From positions 1 to 43,749 of the forward strand of contig CAZFBS010000024.1 of assembly GCA_964517265.1 (NCBI GenBank): a DNA stretch of 43,749 nt, given 5' to 3'. The translations under genes were made by a program, and so were the position numbers. This document shows positions 31,759 to 41,269 of the stretch, piece by piece. The notes beneath the pieces were generated by a model that had not been told where the DNA came from, did not search any database, and was given only the letters and a program-made list of their open reading frames with translations. Every line of letters starts with the position of its first letter. Positions within the stretch are counted from its first letter, which is position 1. This DNA comes from REEP01 sp964517265 (GTDB lineage Bacteria; Pseudomonadota; Alphaproteobacteria; Rhodospirillales; Defluviicoccaceae).

Positions 31759-33330
31759 TTATTGTTCCGCTCCACCCCCCTGTTTGCACTCATCAAGCCA
31801 TTCTGCCCGCTTTATCGTCTTTTCTCTACGATAATCCTCAGCATGGCGGCCATAAGTGTCCACCACTGGGATCAGTCCCTGCAACCCCCGGGCGGAGAGT
31901 TCGCCCTTGAGCGCGCCGGCTTGCCGATCGACCACCTCGCCGCCGTAATCATCGGTCAGGGTGACAATCGTGTCCGCATAGTAGCGGACATTCTCGTACT
32001 GCTTGGTTTCCTCTTGCTGGATCAGCGCGTTCTGGCCGACGCACCGTTCATGATCGGCGCCGCGGACCTCGGTGCATGCCTTGTAGGCCTCCTTCAAGCG
32101 ATCGACGGGAATGCCGTCGTCTTTCAGTTTCTGACAAAGGAAAGCGCCGAGACGCAAACGCGCCTTGGCCGCCCGGTCCCGCTGCTCGTCGCGCGCCTGG
32201 AAACTCGCCCGCAGGTCCGTTTCCAAGGTTTTCAGCCGTTTCTGCATCTCGGCATCGACGGTCTCGTCGGCAATGGCACCCAGTTGCTGCACCGGACTTT
32301 CGCGCGGCGTCTCCGCCGTCGCTTGGCTTGCGCCCGCTATCGGATCTTCGGGTGCCATTCCCAGCATCGCCCAGTCATCCTCGATTTCCCGCAGTCGATC
32401 CCGCGAAGTGATCACCGGCGCGACCATCGCCAGCCGGAAGCCGGTGGTCTTGGTTCGTCTCTGGCCATCGCCGTGATAGAACGGCACCTCATGCCGGTAC
32501 GCGCTGCGGACATCCGCTTCGGCGGTAGTGAAGTTGCCGCCCCGAATGACGAAGCCGCCGGCCTGCCCGTGCAGGCGGTCGAGCCGGTTCAACCGGAACA
32601 GATCGAACGTCATTTCATCGGCATTGCCAAGGATGTCGTGCAGGCCGAGAGGATTGGCTTTCAAAAGGCCGATCCGCTGAACCTGGTTGTTGGACGAAGA
32701 CGCGCCGGCGAACCAGACGTGGTCGATGATATCCCCGTCGGGCATCGGGAAAACCAGCTCGGTGAACTCCGATTCAGAGACGTTGATGCCGCCACGGGCG
32801 GCAAACTCCCATTCGATTTCCGTCGGCAGCCGGACAAAGCCAAGCTCGCCGCCATCTTTCGGCAGAGCGTCGGCGGCGTTCTGGCGCAACCAGACGCTGT
32901 AGCGATCGGCGAAGCTGATGGCATCAAACCAGCCGATGTCGGTCTGCGGCAGCCTCAGATCCGGCGACGGTTGCGGGCACGATGGCTGCAGCGCCTGGAC
33001 CTGGAGCCGGGTGACCTCGTACTTGCCGAGCAGGTAGTACCGGTCCGCCGTCTCGCTTTCGAAGCTGCCGGCGATGAAGGCCGGGCGGGCGCCCTCGGCG
33101 TAACCGCGGGCATCGTCGGCGCCGCCCACCATGATCGGGCGATCGCTCAGCGGGCCATCGGAAGGGACGATCACCTTGCGAAACACCATCGCGCCGCCGC
33201 AGGGCATCGGCAGGATGACATCATCCGCCGCCGGCGCCGGATTGACGTACTCTTCCGGCCAACTCGAGGCTGCGGCGGCGGCAGCCGTCATCAGCATCGC
33301 CGCCACAACGGTCGCGATCTGCAGGCGCAT
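31759..33330 (-). CDS. Exported FGE-sulfatase-like protein with coiled-coil tail
   Basis: The 523-residue product has a signal peptide (MRLQIATVVAAMLMTAAAAAAS), an FGE-sulfatase (SUMF1-like) domain at about residues 45-305 and a helical, charged tail to the end. Domain motifs are YEVTRLQ (105-111), VRLPTEIEWEFAARGG (166-181), LGNADEM in place of the usual GNVWEW, FVIRGGNF and TGFRLA. I do not see the paired C-terminal cysteines that formylglycine-generating enzymes use, so it is more likely a ligand- or protein-binding relative than an enzyme. The tail is predicted to be coiled coil and contains four cysteines. It lies 16 nt after the permease gene. Confidence 0.83.
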   Translation of the reverse strand: MRLQIATVVAAMLMTAAAAAASSWPEEYVNPAPAADDVILPMPCGGAMVFRKVIVPSDGPLSDRPIMVGGADDARGYAEGARPAFIAGSFESETADRYYLLGKYEVTRLQVQALQPSCPQPSPDLRLPQTDIGWFDAISFADRYSVWLRQNAADALPKDGGELGFVRLPTEIEWEFAARGGINVSESEFTELVFPMPDGDIIDHVWFAGASSSNNQVQRIGLLKANPLGLHDILGNADEMTFDLFRLNRLDRLHGQAGGFVIRGGNFTTAEADVRSAYRHEVPFYHGDGQRRTKTTGFRLAMVAPVITSRDRLREIEDDWAMLGMAPEDPIAGASQATAETPRESPVQQLGAIADETVDAEMQKRLKTLETDLRASFQARDEQRDRAAKARLRLGAFLCQKLKDDGIPVDRLKEAYKACTEVRGADHERCVGQNALIQQEETKQYENVRYYADTIVTLTDDYGGEVVDRQAGALKGELSARGLQGLIPVVDTYGRHAEDYRREKTIKRAEWLDECKQGGGAEQ

Positions 33331-33346
33331 GCCATTCGCGCCGCCC

Positions 33347-34633
33347 CTAGAGCGCGCGCAAGCCGTCGGCCGGATCGATTTTCGCGGCACGATATCCTCC
33401 AACCATCGAAGCCAGCAGGGCGAACCCCAACGTCAACAGGCCAGCGGCAACGCCATCCGAAAGCGCCAGCCGACAAACAAATTCTTCCCGCCCAAGCTCG
33501 CTGGCGAACACCGAATTGAACGCCGCGGCAACGCCAAGATAAACGGCGACCGCGAGGACGACGCCACCGATCGCCACCAGCGCCGCCTGGATCGCCGGGA
33601 ACCCCACCACCGGAGCGGTGCCCAGGCCGATCAGCCTCAGCAACGCAATCTCCCGACGTTTGCGGTCGACATTGGCCCACAGGCTCGTCGCCAGCGACAA
33701 CAGATAGCCAACGACGCCGATGGAGGCCAGAATCATGAAGACGAAGGTGAGCACCCGGTCGATCGCCTTGACCGTCTCGATCTCCTTGGCCCGAGTGACC
33801 ACCTCCAGGCCCTGGTCGCGAAGCCATTGCGCGAGGGGGGCAACGTCGTCGAGCCCACGCGCGTAGAGCCTCATGCTGGCAAAGGAGCGCGCTGCCGGCC
33901 GCTCCCCGCGCCCATCGACGGCGCCAAGTTCCGCAACGCTGTAGCCGTCGCGATAGTCTTCGGTGGCGACGAGGAACGGCAGGGAAACGAACGCCGCATC
34001 ACGGCCGAATGTGCTCTCCGGCACGATGCCGGCGACGGTCAGCATCACCTGCACGGCTTGCGCCCGATCGTCAATCCGGCGGGAGACGGTGGCGGTGAGG
34101 CGATCGCCGACGGCGGCGTTCAACTTGCCGGCGGCCGTTTTCGTCAGCAAGATCTCGCTCACCCCTTCGAGCGGGCGTGCCTCGGGGCCAAGCAGCGGAT
34201 CACCCGGGGCGGTCGGGATCATGTCGAGATCGGGCAGGCTGACTCCAGCGGCAGTCTCCAGCGAGACCGTTGCCGCAAGAAGCCGTGTCCGCGGCACCAG
34301 GAAGCGCACGTCCGGCCTCGCGGCCAGCTGCCGAAACCACTCGGGCTCAAGCCGATAATGGCCGCGCATGGTGAGCTCGAGGTTGCGCGGGTCGGCCTTA
34401 AGACGCTCGCTCATCGTCGTCACGATGCCGGATTTCAAGCCGAACAGCACCAGCAGCGGCGCCAGCACCGCCGCCAGGGCCAGCACCAGACACAACGAAA
34501 CCCGCCACTCGTGAAGAAAGTCGCGCCATGCCAGAATGCAGGTCTGCCGCCACTGCCTTAGGCGCGAGGGGCTGCCGGTTCCGGCTTCCGCCACTGTCGA
34601 TGTCGGCCCTGTCTCAGTCCTCAGAAATATCAT
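33347..34633 (-). CDS. FtsX/LolC-type ABC transporter permease
   Basis: The 428-residue product has the MacB/LolC/FtsX layout. One transmembrane helix (about residues 45-67) is followed by a periplasmic domain of about 220 residues, and three C-terminal helices form the FtsX domain (VLTFVFMILASIGVVGYLLSL, PAIQAALVAIGGVVLAVAVYL, and GVAAGLLTLGFALLASMVGGY). The cytoplasmic KRREIALLRLIGLG coupling segment is typical. Such permeases pull lipoproteins from the membrane or transmit force rather than carry small solutes. It starts 4 nt after the ATPase gene and pairs with it; a homodimer is expected because only one permease gene is present. Confidence 0.9.
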   Translation of the reverse strand: MIFLRTETGPTSTVAEAGTGSPSRLRQWRQTCILAWRDFLHEWRVSLCLVLALAAVLAPLLVLFGLKSGIVTTMSERLKADPRNLELTMRGHYRLEPEWFRQLAARPDVRFLVPRTRLLAATVSLETAAGVSLPDLDMIPTAPGDPLLGPEARPLEGVSEILLTKTAAGKLNAAVGDRLTATVSRRIDDRAQAVQVMLTVAGIVPESTFGRDAAFVSLPFLVATEDYRDGYSVAELGAVDGRGERPAARSFASMRLYARGLDDVAPLAQWLRDQGLEVVTRAKEIETVKAIDRVLTFVFMILASIGVVGYLLSLATSLWANVDRKRREIALLRLIGLGTAPVVGFPAIQAALVAIGGVVLAVAVYLGVAAAFNSVFASELGREEFVCRLALSDGVAAGLLTLGFALLASMVGGYRAAKIDPADGLRAL

Positions 34634-34637
34634 CCCT

Positions 34638-35366
34638 TCACCCGCCGAACCGTGTCACGGCGAGCGACTCGCCTGCGCCGGGTTCCGCCCGCACTTGACG
34701 CAGGCCGAGCGTGCGCACCAGTTCCCAGTCATGGCTGACAATGATCGCAGTGATCTGGAAGTGCTGAACGATCGCCAGCAAAAGCTTCATCACCTGCAGC
34801 GCTTGTCCGGGATCGAGGGCGGCGGTGGGCTCATCCGCAAGCAGAAAGGCCGGCCGATGGGCCAGGGCACGGGCAATCGCCACGCGCTGACGCTCGCCGA
34901 TCGACAATGCGCTAGGCTTCTTTTTCAGCAGATGCTCGATCTTCAATGCCTCCGCGAGCCGCTCGACCAAGCGATCGCTGTTCTCAAGCCCCAGCAGCGC
35001 GCGAGACAGCCGGATGTTCTCCCCTGCCGGCAGGAACGGCAGCAGGCCGCCGGTCTGCAGCACGTAACCAATGTGTTGAGCCCGCGTTTGCGCCAACCCG
35101 TTGCGGTCGTTGCGACGCCACAACGCGGCGATATCGAGCAGCTGCCCGTCCCGGGTCCGCATCTCGAAGGCGCCACACCGGTCCGGCCGTAGAACCAGAC
35201 CGAGAAGATCGAGAAGGGTGCTCTTGCCGGATCCGCTGGGTCCGGTGATGGCGATACACTCGCCGCGGCGGACATCGAGGCACGGCACCTCCAGCCGAAA
35301 GCCGTCGTCGCCGCCGCGCTGGCGGATGGTCCCGGTCACCGACAGGACCACCTCGGCATCGCTCAC
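34638..35366 (-). CDS. ABC transporter ATPase (LolD/MacB type)
   Basis: The 242-residue product has Walker A GPSGSGKST (about 42-50), Q-loop YVLQTGGLLPFL, signature LSIGERQRVAIARAL, Walker B FLLADEP and the switch His in IIVSHD. This set is characteristic of the LolD/MacB/FtsE branch. The start is a GTG at 35366 that overlaps the VWA gene stop by 4 nt (GTGA). It powers the FtsX-type permease encoded next. In this cluster it probably works with the periplasmic VWA and FGE-like proteins, by analogy with mechanotransmitting ABC units. Confidence 0.92.
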   Translation of the reverse strand: MSDAEVVLSVTGTIRQRGGDDGFRLEVPCLDVRRGECIAITGPSGSGKSTLLDLLGLVLRPDRCGAFEMRTRDGQLLDIAALWRRNDRNGLAQTRAQHIGYVLQTGGLLPFLPAGENIRLSRALLGLENSDRLVERLAEALKIEHLLKKKPSALSIGERQRVAIARALAHRPAFLLADEPTAALDPGQALQVMKLLLAIVQHFQITAIIVSHDWELVRTLGLRQVRAEPGAGESLAVTRFGG

Positions 35367-37408
35367 GGCAACGCGTCCAGCGGAACCGGATAAACCATCT
35401 CACCCGGATCGGCCCCTGGCGTCAAAGCCACCCAACGATCGACGTCTTCGTTGTACACCTGATAGAGCCGGAGCTTGCGGCGCAGCGAGTCCAGCAGCTC
35501 TTCTTGCTGTGAGAGGCTCCATGCGACCCAGTCGTCCCGGCTCAGGCTGAGGACTTTGCTCTGGTACGGCAGGTCGTTCAGGTATTCCCCAAGAAGCCCA
35601 AGCTCGCCCAGATTGCTCACTTTGGGGTCGTTCAGCGCGGCTGGATCGCGGGCCAGATGAGCAGCCGCCGAGCGGATCAAATCGAAGAAATCGGCGCTGC
35701 TGGTCTGCTGCGATTTCTCCCCGGCATCAAGCACGGTGGTGACCACCTCCGCCATATCGCTCAGTTGGTTCTTGGTCAGCAGCACCCGGACTTCCGTCGT
35801 CGCCCGTTCCGGTTGGGCGAAATCCCGATCGCTGAGCCAAGCCCGGAACACCGGTGGGGCTTCGGTTTCCTGCACCCGGCCAAGATAGGCCAATTGCATC
35901 GCCCGGCCGAGCAGCGCCGTATCCTCGGCCAGCCGGGCCTGCAGCTCTTCAGGCGACGGCTTGGGCGGCATGTTCTTTTGCGCCGCACGGGCGCTGCCCG
36001 CCACCAGTTCCCCTTGCGATGCCGCTTTCACCTGGCCAACGACACTAGCGGCAAGATCGTCGACGATGCTGCCGAACTGGGCAACCGATCCCGACTCGAC
36101 GGAGTAGTAGATCGGCCCGCCAGTCACCGCGTTGGTCGAAAGCTCCTTGTACTGCCGCTCGGCCTGCGCATGCGTGCGCTTACCTTGCGGCGTTTTCAGG
36201 TGCAGCGCGTAGAGCGCGATACCGAGCCGCTCCAACTCAAGGCGGACCTGCTCGGCATCGAGGCCGCTGGAGGACAAGGGATCGCTTCCTTCGATGGCAC
36301 CGGCGTCACTGATCAGCACGACGTAGCGGCCGCCGAACTGCTCCCACTTGATCTGGTTGATCGCTTCGATGACCCCGGCATAGGAGTCCTCGTTGAACTT
36401 GGCGCTCGAAACCGCAGCCGGCTCGAGGTCGGCAACGCGGTCGAGGAAGGCGGCCCCGTCCTTGACCTCGGCTGGATCGGCATAAACCTTCGCCACATAC
36501 TCAAGGCCGGGAGTGGCCTCGACCGACGAGCGAAATGCGACAAGACCGAACCGAACCTGATCGGTCAGCCCGGCTTCCTCGACTGCATTGTATACCCGCT
36601 TCACCGCATCGCGGGTGCGATCGATGTAGGGGCCCATCGAGATGGTCGAATCGATAACGAAGACCAGGGCCGCCGAAAACGTCCGGATCGCGCCCGCCGT
36701 TGGCGCGGCGGCGGTCGGCTGGGTGGCGGTCGGCTCACCCGGTGCCTTCCCGTCCTCGTTCGCCGTGACCGAGGCCACCTCGAGCACGCGGACCTTGAAG
36801 CCCTTGCCGGAATCCTCTTCCTTGGCTTCCAAGATCGGCAGCAAGTAGAACTGCTTGAGGATGTCGACATGGGTTTCGGGCTCGATCGAGAGAACCCGTG
36901 GATCGCCCGGGGGGCCATCCTCGACCGCCTTACGGATCGGCGCCACTGCGGCACCGGAGTCCGGCGCCTTGATCAGGCTCACAACGTCTTCGCGTTTTTC
37001 GAACAACAAGGTCCGCTCGCGTCCGGCCGGATTGGTGAACGCAAGCGCCATCTGCTGCTTCCACGGCAAGGTGGCTTCGGCGCGGATCCAGCCGTCGATC
37101 ACGCCACGGCTTCCCGACCCCACCTCCAGCCACTCTCCGCCTGCGAGCGGCTTGCGGTCGTAAACGTAGTACTGCGAGAAGGCCGGTACCTTTTTGCCGT
37201 CGGCCTCGCCGGGACTGGCGGCCAGTGTCGCGCCCGGGCGTGTCAGGACCCGCTGGAACAGGGTCTTCTTGCCGTCCATCAGCAGCGGCGTGCGGTCTTG
37301 CGCCCAGGCCGCCGGTGCTCCGGTGGCAGCGGCGAGGAGAACCAGCAACAGCCAAAGCCAAGCCGCGCGGGCAACGCAGGATCGCGATGTCATCAGTCGG
37401 ATATCCAT
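35363..37408 (-). CDS. Periplasmic SH3-like + von Willebrand factor A protein
   Basis: The 681-residue product has a signal peptide (hydrophobic about 14-33, AWAQ cleavage site), then a bacterial SH3-like region (about 50-112: TRPGATLAASPG, YVYDR, GEWLEVG, GWIRA). A VWA domain spans about 245-470. Its metal site reads DSTIS (253-257), a Thr in the middle position of the usual DxSxS. A long helical region follows to the C-terminus. VWA domains mediate metal-dependent protein contacts. The ATG at 37408 overlaps the preceding stop by one base (TAATG) and the stop overlaps the ABC ATPase start, so translation is coupled on both sides. Confidence 0.85.
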   Translation of the reverse strand: MDIRLMTSRSCVARAAWLWLLLVLLAAATGAPAAWAQDRTPLLMDGKKTLFQRVLTRPGATLAASPGEADGKKVPAFSQYYVYDRKPLAGGEWLEVGSGSRGVIDGWIRAEATLPWKQQMALAFTNPAGRERTLLFEKREDVVSLIKAPDSGAAVAPIRKAVEDGPPGDPRVLSIEPETHVDILKQFYLLPILEAKEEDSGKGFKVRVLEVASVTANEDGKAPGEPTATQPTAAAPTAGAIRTFSAALVFVIDSTISMGPYIDRTRDAVKRVYNAVEEAGLTDQVRFGLVAFRSSVEATPGLEYVAKVYADPAEVKDGAAFLDRVADLEPAAVSSAKFNEDSYAGVIEAINQIKWEQFGGRYVVLISDAGAIEGSDPLSSSGLDAEQVRLELERLGIALYALHLKTPQGKRTHAQAERQYKELSTNAVTGGPIYYSVESGSVAQFGSIVDDLAASVVGQVKAASQGELVAGSARAAQKNMPPKPSPEELQARLAEDTALLGRAMQLAYLGRVQETEAPPVFRAWLSDRDFAQPERATTEVRVLLTKNQLSDMAEVVTTVLDAGEKSQQTSSADFFDLIRSAAAHLARDPAALNDPKVSNLGELGLLGEYLNDLPYQSKVLSLSRDDWVAWSLSQQEELLDSLRRKLRLYQVYNEDVDRWVALTPGADPGEMVYPVPLDALP

Positions 37409-38511
37409 TATCGGCATTCCGAGAGAAGGGTTTGCGCTTCTCCGTTGCCGCTCTTCGCGGCCTGATCCAGATAGTGGCGGCCCTGGGCCTTCTCGAAGTC
37501 GGTCAGCGCATTCAGACACAGCAGCTTGCCGGCGGCGAGCTGACCGGTGCCATCACCCTGCCGCGCCGCCTTTTCATACCAGAAGACGGCAGTTTCCCAG
37601 TTGGCGGCGGCGACCGGGCTTGTCTCCGCCGACCACGTCTCGGGATCATACATCCTGGCAATCTCGAGGTTCGCTTCGATTGATCCCAGCGAGGCCGCCT
37701 GCTGCAGCAGTTGCCGGGCCGGCTCCAGCTTTTTCTGCTCAAGCGCTATTCGCGCGACGTCAAGGCAGGCACCGCCATCGGTAAGCCCGGCACAGGAGAG
37801 TTCCGCTTCCCGCGGCGGTTCTGGTTCGGATTTTTGCGCGTTGCATGTGGGCGGCCCGAACCCCTCGATCAGGCAGCCGAACCAAGCGCCTGCGCTACCG
37901 CCGATCACCGCCAACAGAACCAGCAGCGCTGCGATCAGCGGCCAGCGCCGCGTGCGGCCGGGATCCTCCGGCCCCGGTTCCGGCACGACCTCAGTTTCTT
38001 CCCGCCGCCGCTGCGCCTCCTCCTCTACCGCCAGTGCGGCCCGCTGCGCCGCTTCCTCTTCGGCGGCTCGGCGCGCGGCCTCTTCCTCCTCGGCAGCCCG
38101 GCGGGCGGCCTCTTCGCGCTGCTGTTGTTCGAGCACCGCTGTCGTGTCGGGCGCCGCGGCACTCGAGCCCAACAAGGGCCTGTGCACCGTCAGCGTGGCC
38201 ACCTGCTTCTTTGTTCCGCTCGCGACCGTCAGGCGATAGGCGACATTGGCGGACTGCCCGACGATGGGGTCGATAATTTCGGGGCCGACCGGGATGATGA
38301 TTGCATCGCTATCGGCCGCAACCTCCTCCGCCACATGCCAGGTCTCACTCGCCTGCCATACCCGACCCTGGCCGAGATAGGGCTGGGTGCCCTGATTGCG
38401 CATCAGCGAGAAGTCGATCGGCCCTTCCGGATCGCCAAGCCCGGTAATCCTGATCTGACCGCAGCCAGGGCCCCGTTCCCGGTCGGCACTGAGATCGGCC
38501 TTTACCGCCAC
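37408..38511 (-). CDS. Bitopic membrane protein with Sel1/TPR-like tail (Srf-type cluster)
   Basis: I do not recognise a named family; it could play the part of SrfA in srfABC loci but I cannot show homology. The 367-residue product has a cytosolic beta-rich N-terminal region (about 1-110), an Ala/Glu/Arg-rich coiled coil (about 128-172) and a single transmembrane helix (about 190-211, WPLIAALLVLLAVIGGSAGA). A C-terminal Sel1/TPR-like solenoid of three or four helical pairs follows (ARQLLQQAASLGSIEANLEIA, FWYEKAARQGDGTGQLAAGK, YLDQAAKSGNGEAQTLL). By position it could link cytosolic SrfB/SrfC to the periplasmic VWA protein. The start is GTG with AAGGAGG upstream. Confidence 0.72.
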   Translation of the reverse strand: MAVKADLSADRERGPGCGQIRITGLGDPEGPIDFSLMRNQGTQPYLGQGRVWQASETWHVAEEVAADSDAIIIPVGPEIIDPIVGQSANVAYRLTVASGTKKQVATLTVHRPLLGSSAAAPDTTAVLEQQQREEAARRAAEEEEAARRAAEEEAAQRAALAVEEEAQRRREETEVVPEPGPEDPGRTRRWPLIAALLVLLAVIGGSAGAWFGCLIEGFGPPTCNAQKSEPEPPREAELSCAGLTDGGACLDVARIALEQKKLEPARQLLQQAASLGSIEANLEIARMYDPETWSAETSPVAAANWETAVFWYEKAARQGDGTGQLAAGKLLCLNALTDFEKAQGRHYLDQAAKSGNGEAQTLLSECR

Positions 38512-38542
38512 GCCTGTCCTCCTTGGTTCATGCAGGCTTCGC

Positions 38543-41269
38543 TCATGCCGGCGCCGCCCCCGTAATTGCGGGGGTCGCGGTCCTGCGGATCACCCCCAGG
38601 ATCTCGCCCAGCCGTTGGTTCTGCTCCGGCGTAATTTCGCGGCCGGCGGAATGCCCGGCATTGCCGATGGCAAGCACGCGGAAAGCCTCCAGCCAGTCCA
38701 GCACATACATCCCCGGGTAGGGGATTTCGTCGACCGGCAAGACCGGCAGGGTGCCTTTCGGGATCGGCGCTGGGGCCTCGAAGATCCTGCGGTCGTCGAT
38801 GGGCGAGGACGGCCGCTCGTCGATCGGCAGGGCAGCGACGCCCATGAAGTTGACAAAGTCGTTCACCACGTTGCGGGCCAGCAGAACCTGCTGGTCGACA
38901 ATCCCCATCCGCGTTGTCGAACGCTTGTCCTCCAGGATTCGCAAAACATCGATCAGCCGCTGCTCGATGCGGTGGCGATCGGAGGCCGTGATCAGCTCGT
39001 CGGTCACCGCCTGGAGGATGTCCGGCGGCAACCCGAGAAAGCGCTGCATCTCCAAATCGCTCGGAAGCGTGCGCAACTGCTTGACCCACTCCCTCAGCAC
39101 TGCCTTGGCAAACATCCACGCGCGCCCGGTGACTGCCGGCTGCGCTTCCGTTTGCGCCTCCTTGCGCGCGATCGGCAGGCGGACAAGGCCCGATCGCCGC
39201 GCGGGCGGCTGGGCGCCCTCGCCGGCTTCGGCCCCCGCGTCGGGCGTGGCGTCGGCACGCAGATACAGACGACGCAACTGCTCGGATGCAGGCTGCATGC
39301 TGAACAACAGTTCACCGAACGAATCGGCATGTTGCTCAATGGCCGCAGAGACGGCCTCCGCTGTTTTCTTCTTTTTCTCGACTTCGCCGGCCCCTTCGCC
39401 GAAGAAATAGATCCCCAGACGGCGCTCGGCGATTTCCTCCGTTCGCTCCTTGATCTGCTCACCGATGCGGTTCAGCTTGATTTCCTTGGGGGAGACCTTG
39501 CCAAGATAAGCGGCCAGCCGATCCATGCCGCCATCGTTGGTCTTGAGTACCGCATCCCAGGCCTCTTCGGGATCGCGGACATGGCGGCTGACATTTTCAT
39601 TCTCGACGAAAATGGATCGTTGCCGGGCCAACCTTTCCTTCTCTCCCGGCTTGAAATCCCGCTCCTCGCTCTCGCCGTTCACCTCGATGGTGTCGATCAC
39701 CGCGCTCATGAAGCCAGGCTTGCGCATCAGGAAAAGATTGTCGAATGGCCTGCCGTCGCTCCATTCCTGCAACCATTCGCATTGCCCGAACCGCTCCAGA
39801 AGCGTGATGTGGACCATGCTTCCCCACAACTGGTTCAAGGCGGCGTCGGACTGACCCGGAACCGGCAGCAGCCGCTTGTCGAGCTGAGTGATGACCCACA
39901 CCAAGCCGGGCGGCCGGTTGGCGCGCGCCGCCGGATTTGCCCCCTGCGTCGAGTGAACCCAGCTATCCAGTACCGGCTTCAACGTCGTGATTTCGATCTG
40001 GATGTCGCAGCGGGTGCACATGATCAGGACGTTCATCTCCTGATCGTCGGTGTAGCGTTCGAACAGATACCCGACTTTCCCCCGCAGCAGCAGTTGCGCC
40101 ACCGGATCGTTGTCGACGAACTTTGGATCCTTGCGGATCTCGTCGAGATTTGCGATCGCCAGCCGACCCCGGTAGCCGGGAAAGTCGAGCAGATCGACCG
40201 ACTCCAGCATGCTCGCGACCGGCGGGTCGGCCAGTACGAACTTGATCTCCGCGGTCAGAGCAGCCAGCAGCGAGCGCGGAATCCCGCTCACCGGTTGAAC
40301 CGCACCCCCCACAACCGGCAGCACGGAGAGCGGTTCTCCCTCGTCCTTGCCCAACCGGTCGAGGACATCGACGTTGAGGATGCTGTCGGGTGACCACTGA
40401 TAGTCGTTGCCATTGCGGCAGACCAGCGCCTCCAGCGGTACGTACACGGCACGAGCGCCGCCAAGATGCGCGAGCGCATTGCGCAGGCGAACATAGACCT
40501 CGGTCAGCGAGGTGTTTTCTTCCCCCCAGAGGATCGAAAGCAGCTTGCCGCGGGCCGACGGCGGCAGCCGCGGCGCGAGATCAATAACGGCCGGCCAGAA
40601 ATCGGCCTTGAGCGGCTCCATCGACTTGCCGAAGCGCTTTTGGAAGTAATCGAGCAGATCGACCATGTCGTCTTCATCGAGACCGCCGGCCGGTTGCGGC
40701 TGGCGCTGTTTTTCAAGTTCGCTGAGATGATGGCGGATATGCTCCGGTTCGGTGTTGAAGTTGACCCGCTCGCGGTCGAAGTCGTTGAAATAGCTGTTGC
40801 CGAGGATCTTGATCACGTCGGCTTCGGAGAACAGGGTGAGCTCGATTGGATATCCCCGCGGCGTCTCAGTTGGTTGGCGGGTGAAGCGGGTGACCAGACC
40901 GGTCGCCTCCTTGCCGCCGCCGGGGGGATTGATGTGGTCGATGAAATCAAGGCGCTCACCATCGAGCTCGGTCTGCAACTGGCCGTTGTCGCCGCGGGCG
41001 AGGGTCGAGATGAGGTAGGATTTACCGGCTTGACTCATGCCGAACACGCCGATCGACAGCGGCCGGCCGGCGGCCGCTCCAAGCCTGCGGCTGAGATTGC
41101 GCGTGCGCCGCAGTTCCTCGATCAACCCGTCCGCATCGGTGTCCAGTCGCGGCGCGCTCTTGCGCACCTCGCGAATCCAGTCGATGGCCTCGCCGGCACC
41201 GGCGAACATCGCCTCGCATTGTTGGCTCAAGGCTTCGGGTGCGGTGTTCCCGCCGGCGTTCGCGGTCAT
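38543..41269 (-). CDS. srfC: SrfC-family putative virulence GTPase-like protein
   Basis: The 908-residue product matches the SrfC (Virul_Fac) family. It has a P-loop GMSQAGKS (residues 77-84), a DFPG G3-like motif (362-365) inside VDLLDFPGYRG, and TQLDK (461-465) where GTPases have NKxD. A long helical C-terminal half ends in a proline/arginine-rich linker and a conserved tail (PGMYVLDWLEAF). The layout recalls large dynamin-like GTPases, though guanine binding is not proven. There is no signal peptide. Its ATG overlaps the srfB stop by 4 nt, and 31 nt separate it from the next gene. Confidence 0.86.
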   Translation of the reverse strand: MTANAGGNTAPEALSQQCEAMFAGAGEAIDWIREVRKSAPRLDTDADGLIEELRRTRNLSRRLGAAAGRPLSIGVFGMSQAGKSYLISTLARGDNGQLQTELDGERLDFIDHINPPGGGKEATGLVTRFTRQPTETPRGYPIELTLFSEADVIKILGNSYFNDFDRERVNFNTEPEHIRHHLSELEKQRQPQPAGGLDEDDMVDLLDYFQKRFGKSMEPLKADFWPAVIDLAPRLPPSARGKLLSILWGEENTSLTEVYVRLRNALAHLGGARAVYVPLEALVCRNGNDYQWSPDSILNVDVLDRLGKDEGEPLSVLPVVGGAVQPVSGIPRSLLAALTAEIKFVLADPPVASMLESVDLLDFPGYRGRLAIANLDEIRKDPKFVDNDPVAQLLLRGKVGYLFERYTDDQEMNVLIMCTRCDIQIEITTLKPVLDSWVHSTQGANPAARANRPPGLVWVITQLDKRLLPVPGQSDAALNQLWGSMVHITLLERFGQCEWLQEWSDGRPFDNLFLMRKPGFMSAVIDTIEVNGESEERDFKPGEKERLARQRSIFVENENVSRHVRDPEEAWDAVLKTNDGGMDRLAAYLGKVSPKEIKLNRIGEQIKERTEEIAERRLGIYFFGEGAGEVEKKKKTAEAVSAAIEQHADSFGELLFSMQPASEQLRRLYLRADATPDAGAEAGEGAQPPARRSGLVRLPIARKEAQTEAQPAVTGRAWMFAKAVLREWVKQLRTLPSDLEMQRFLGLPPDILQAVTDELITASDRHRIEQRLIDVLRILEDKRSTTRMGIVDQQVLLARNVVNDFVNFMGVAALPIDERPSSPIDDRRIFEAPAPIPKGTLPVLPVDEIPYPGMYVLDWLEAFRVLAIGNAGHSAGREITPEQNQRLGEILGVIRRTATPAITGAAPA

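Noticed and set aside
31651..33519. Open frame of about 620 codons on the plus strand opposite the FGE-like gene
   Set aside because: Antisense shadow; the minus strand encodes a signal peptide and the FGE motifs.
35657..37465. Open frame of about 600 codons on the plus strand opposite the VWA gene
   Set aside because: It mirrors the VWA gene's codon pattern, has no recognisable domain or ribosome site, and the minus-strand frame has a signal peptide, VWA motifs and coupled neighbours.
38615..40393. Open frame of about 590 codons on the plus strand opposite srfC
   Set aside because: Shadow of srfC in high-GC DNA; rich in Arg, Leu and His with no family motifs.
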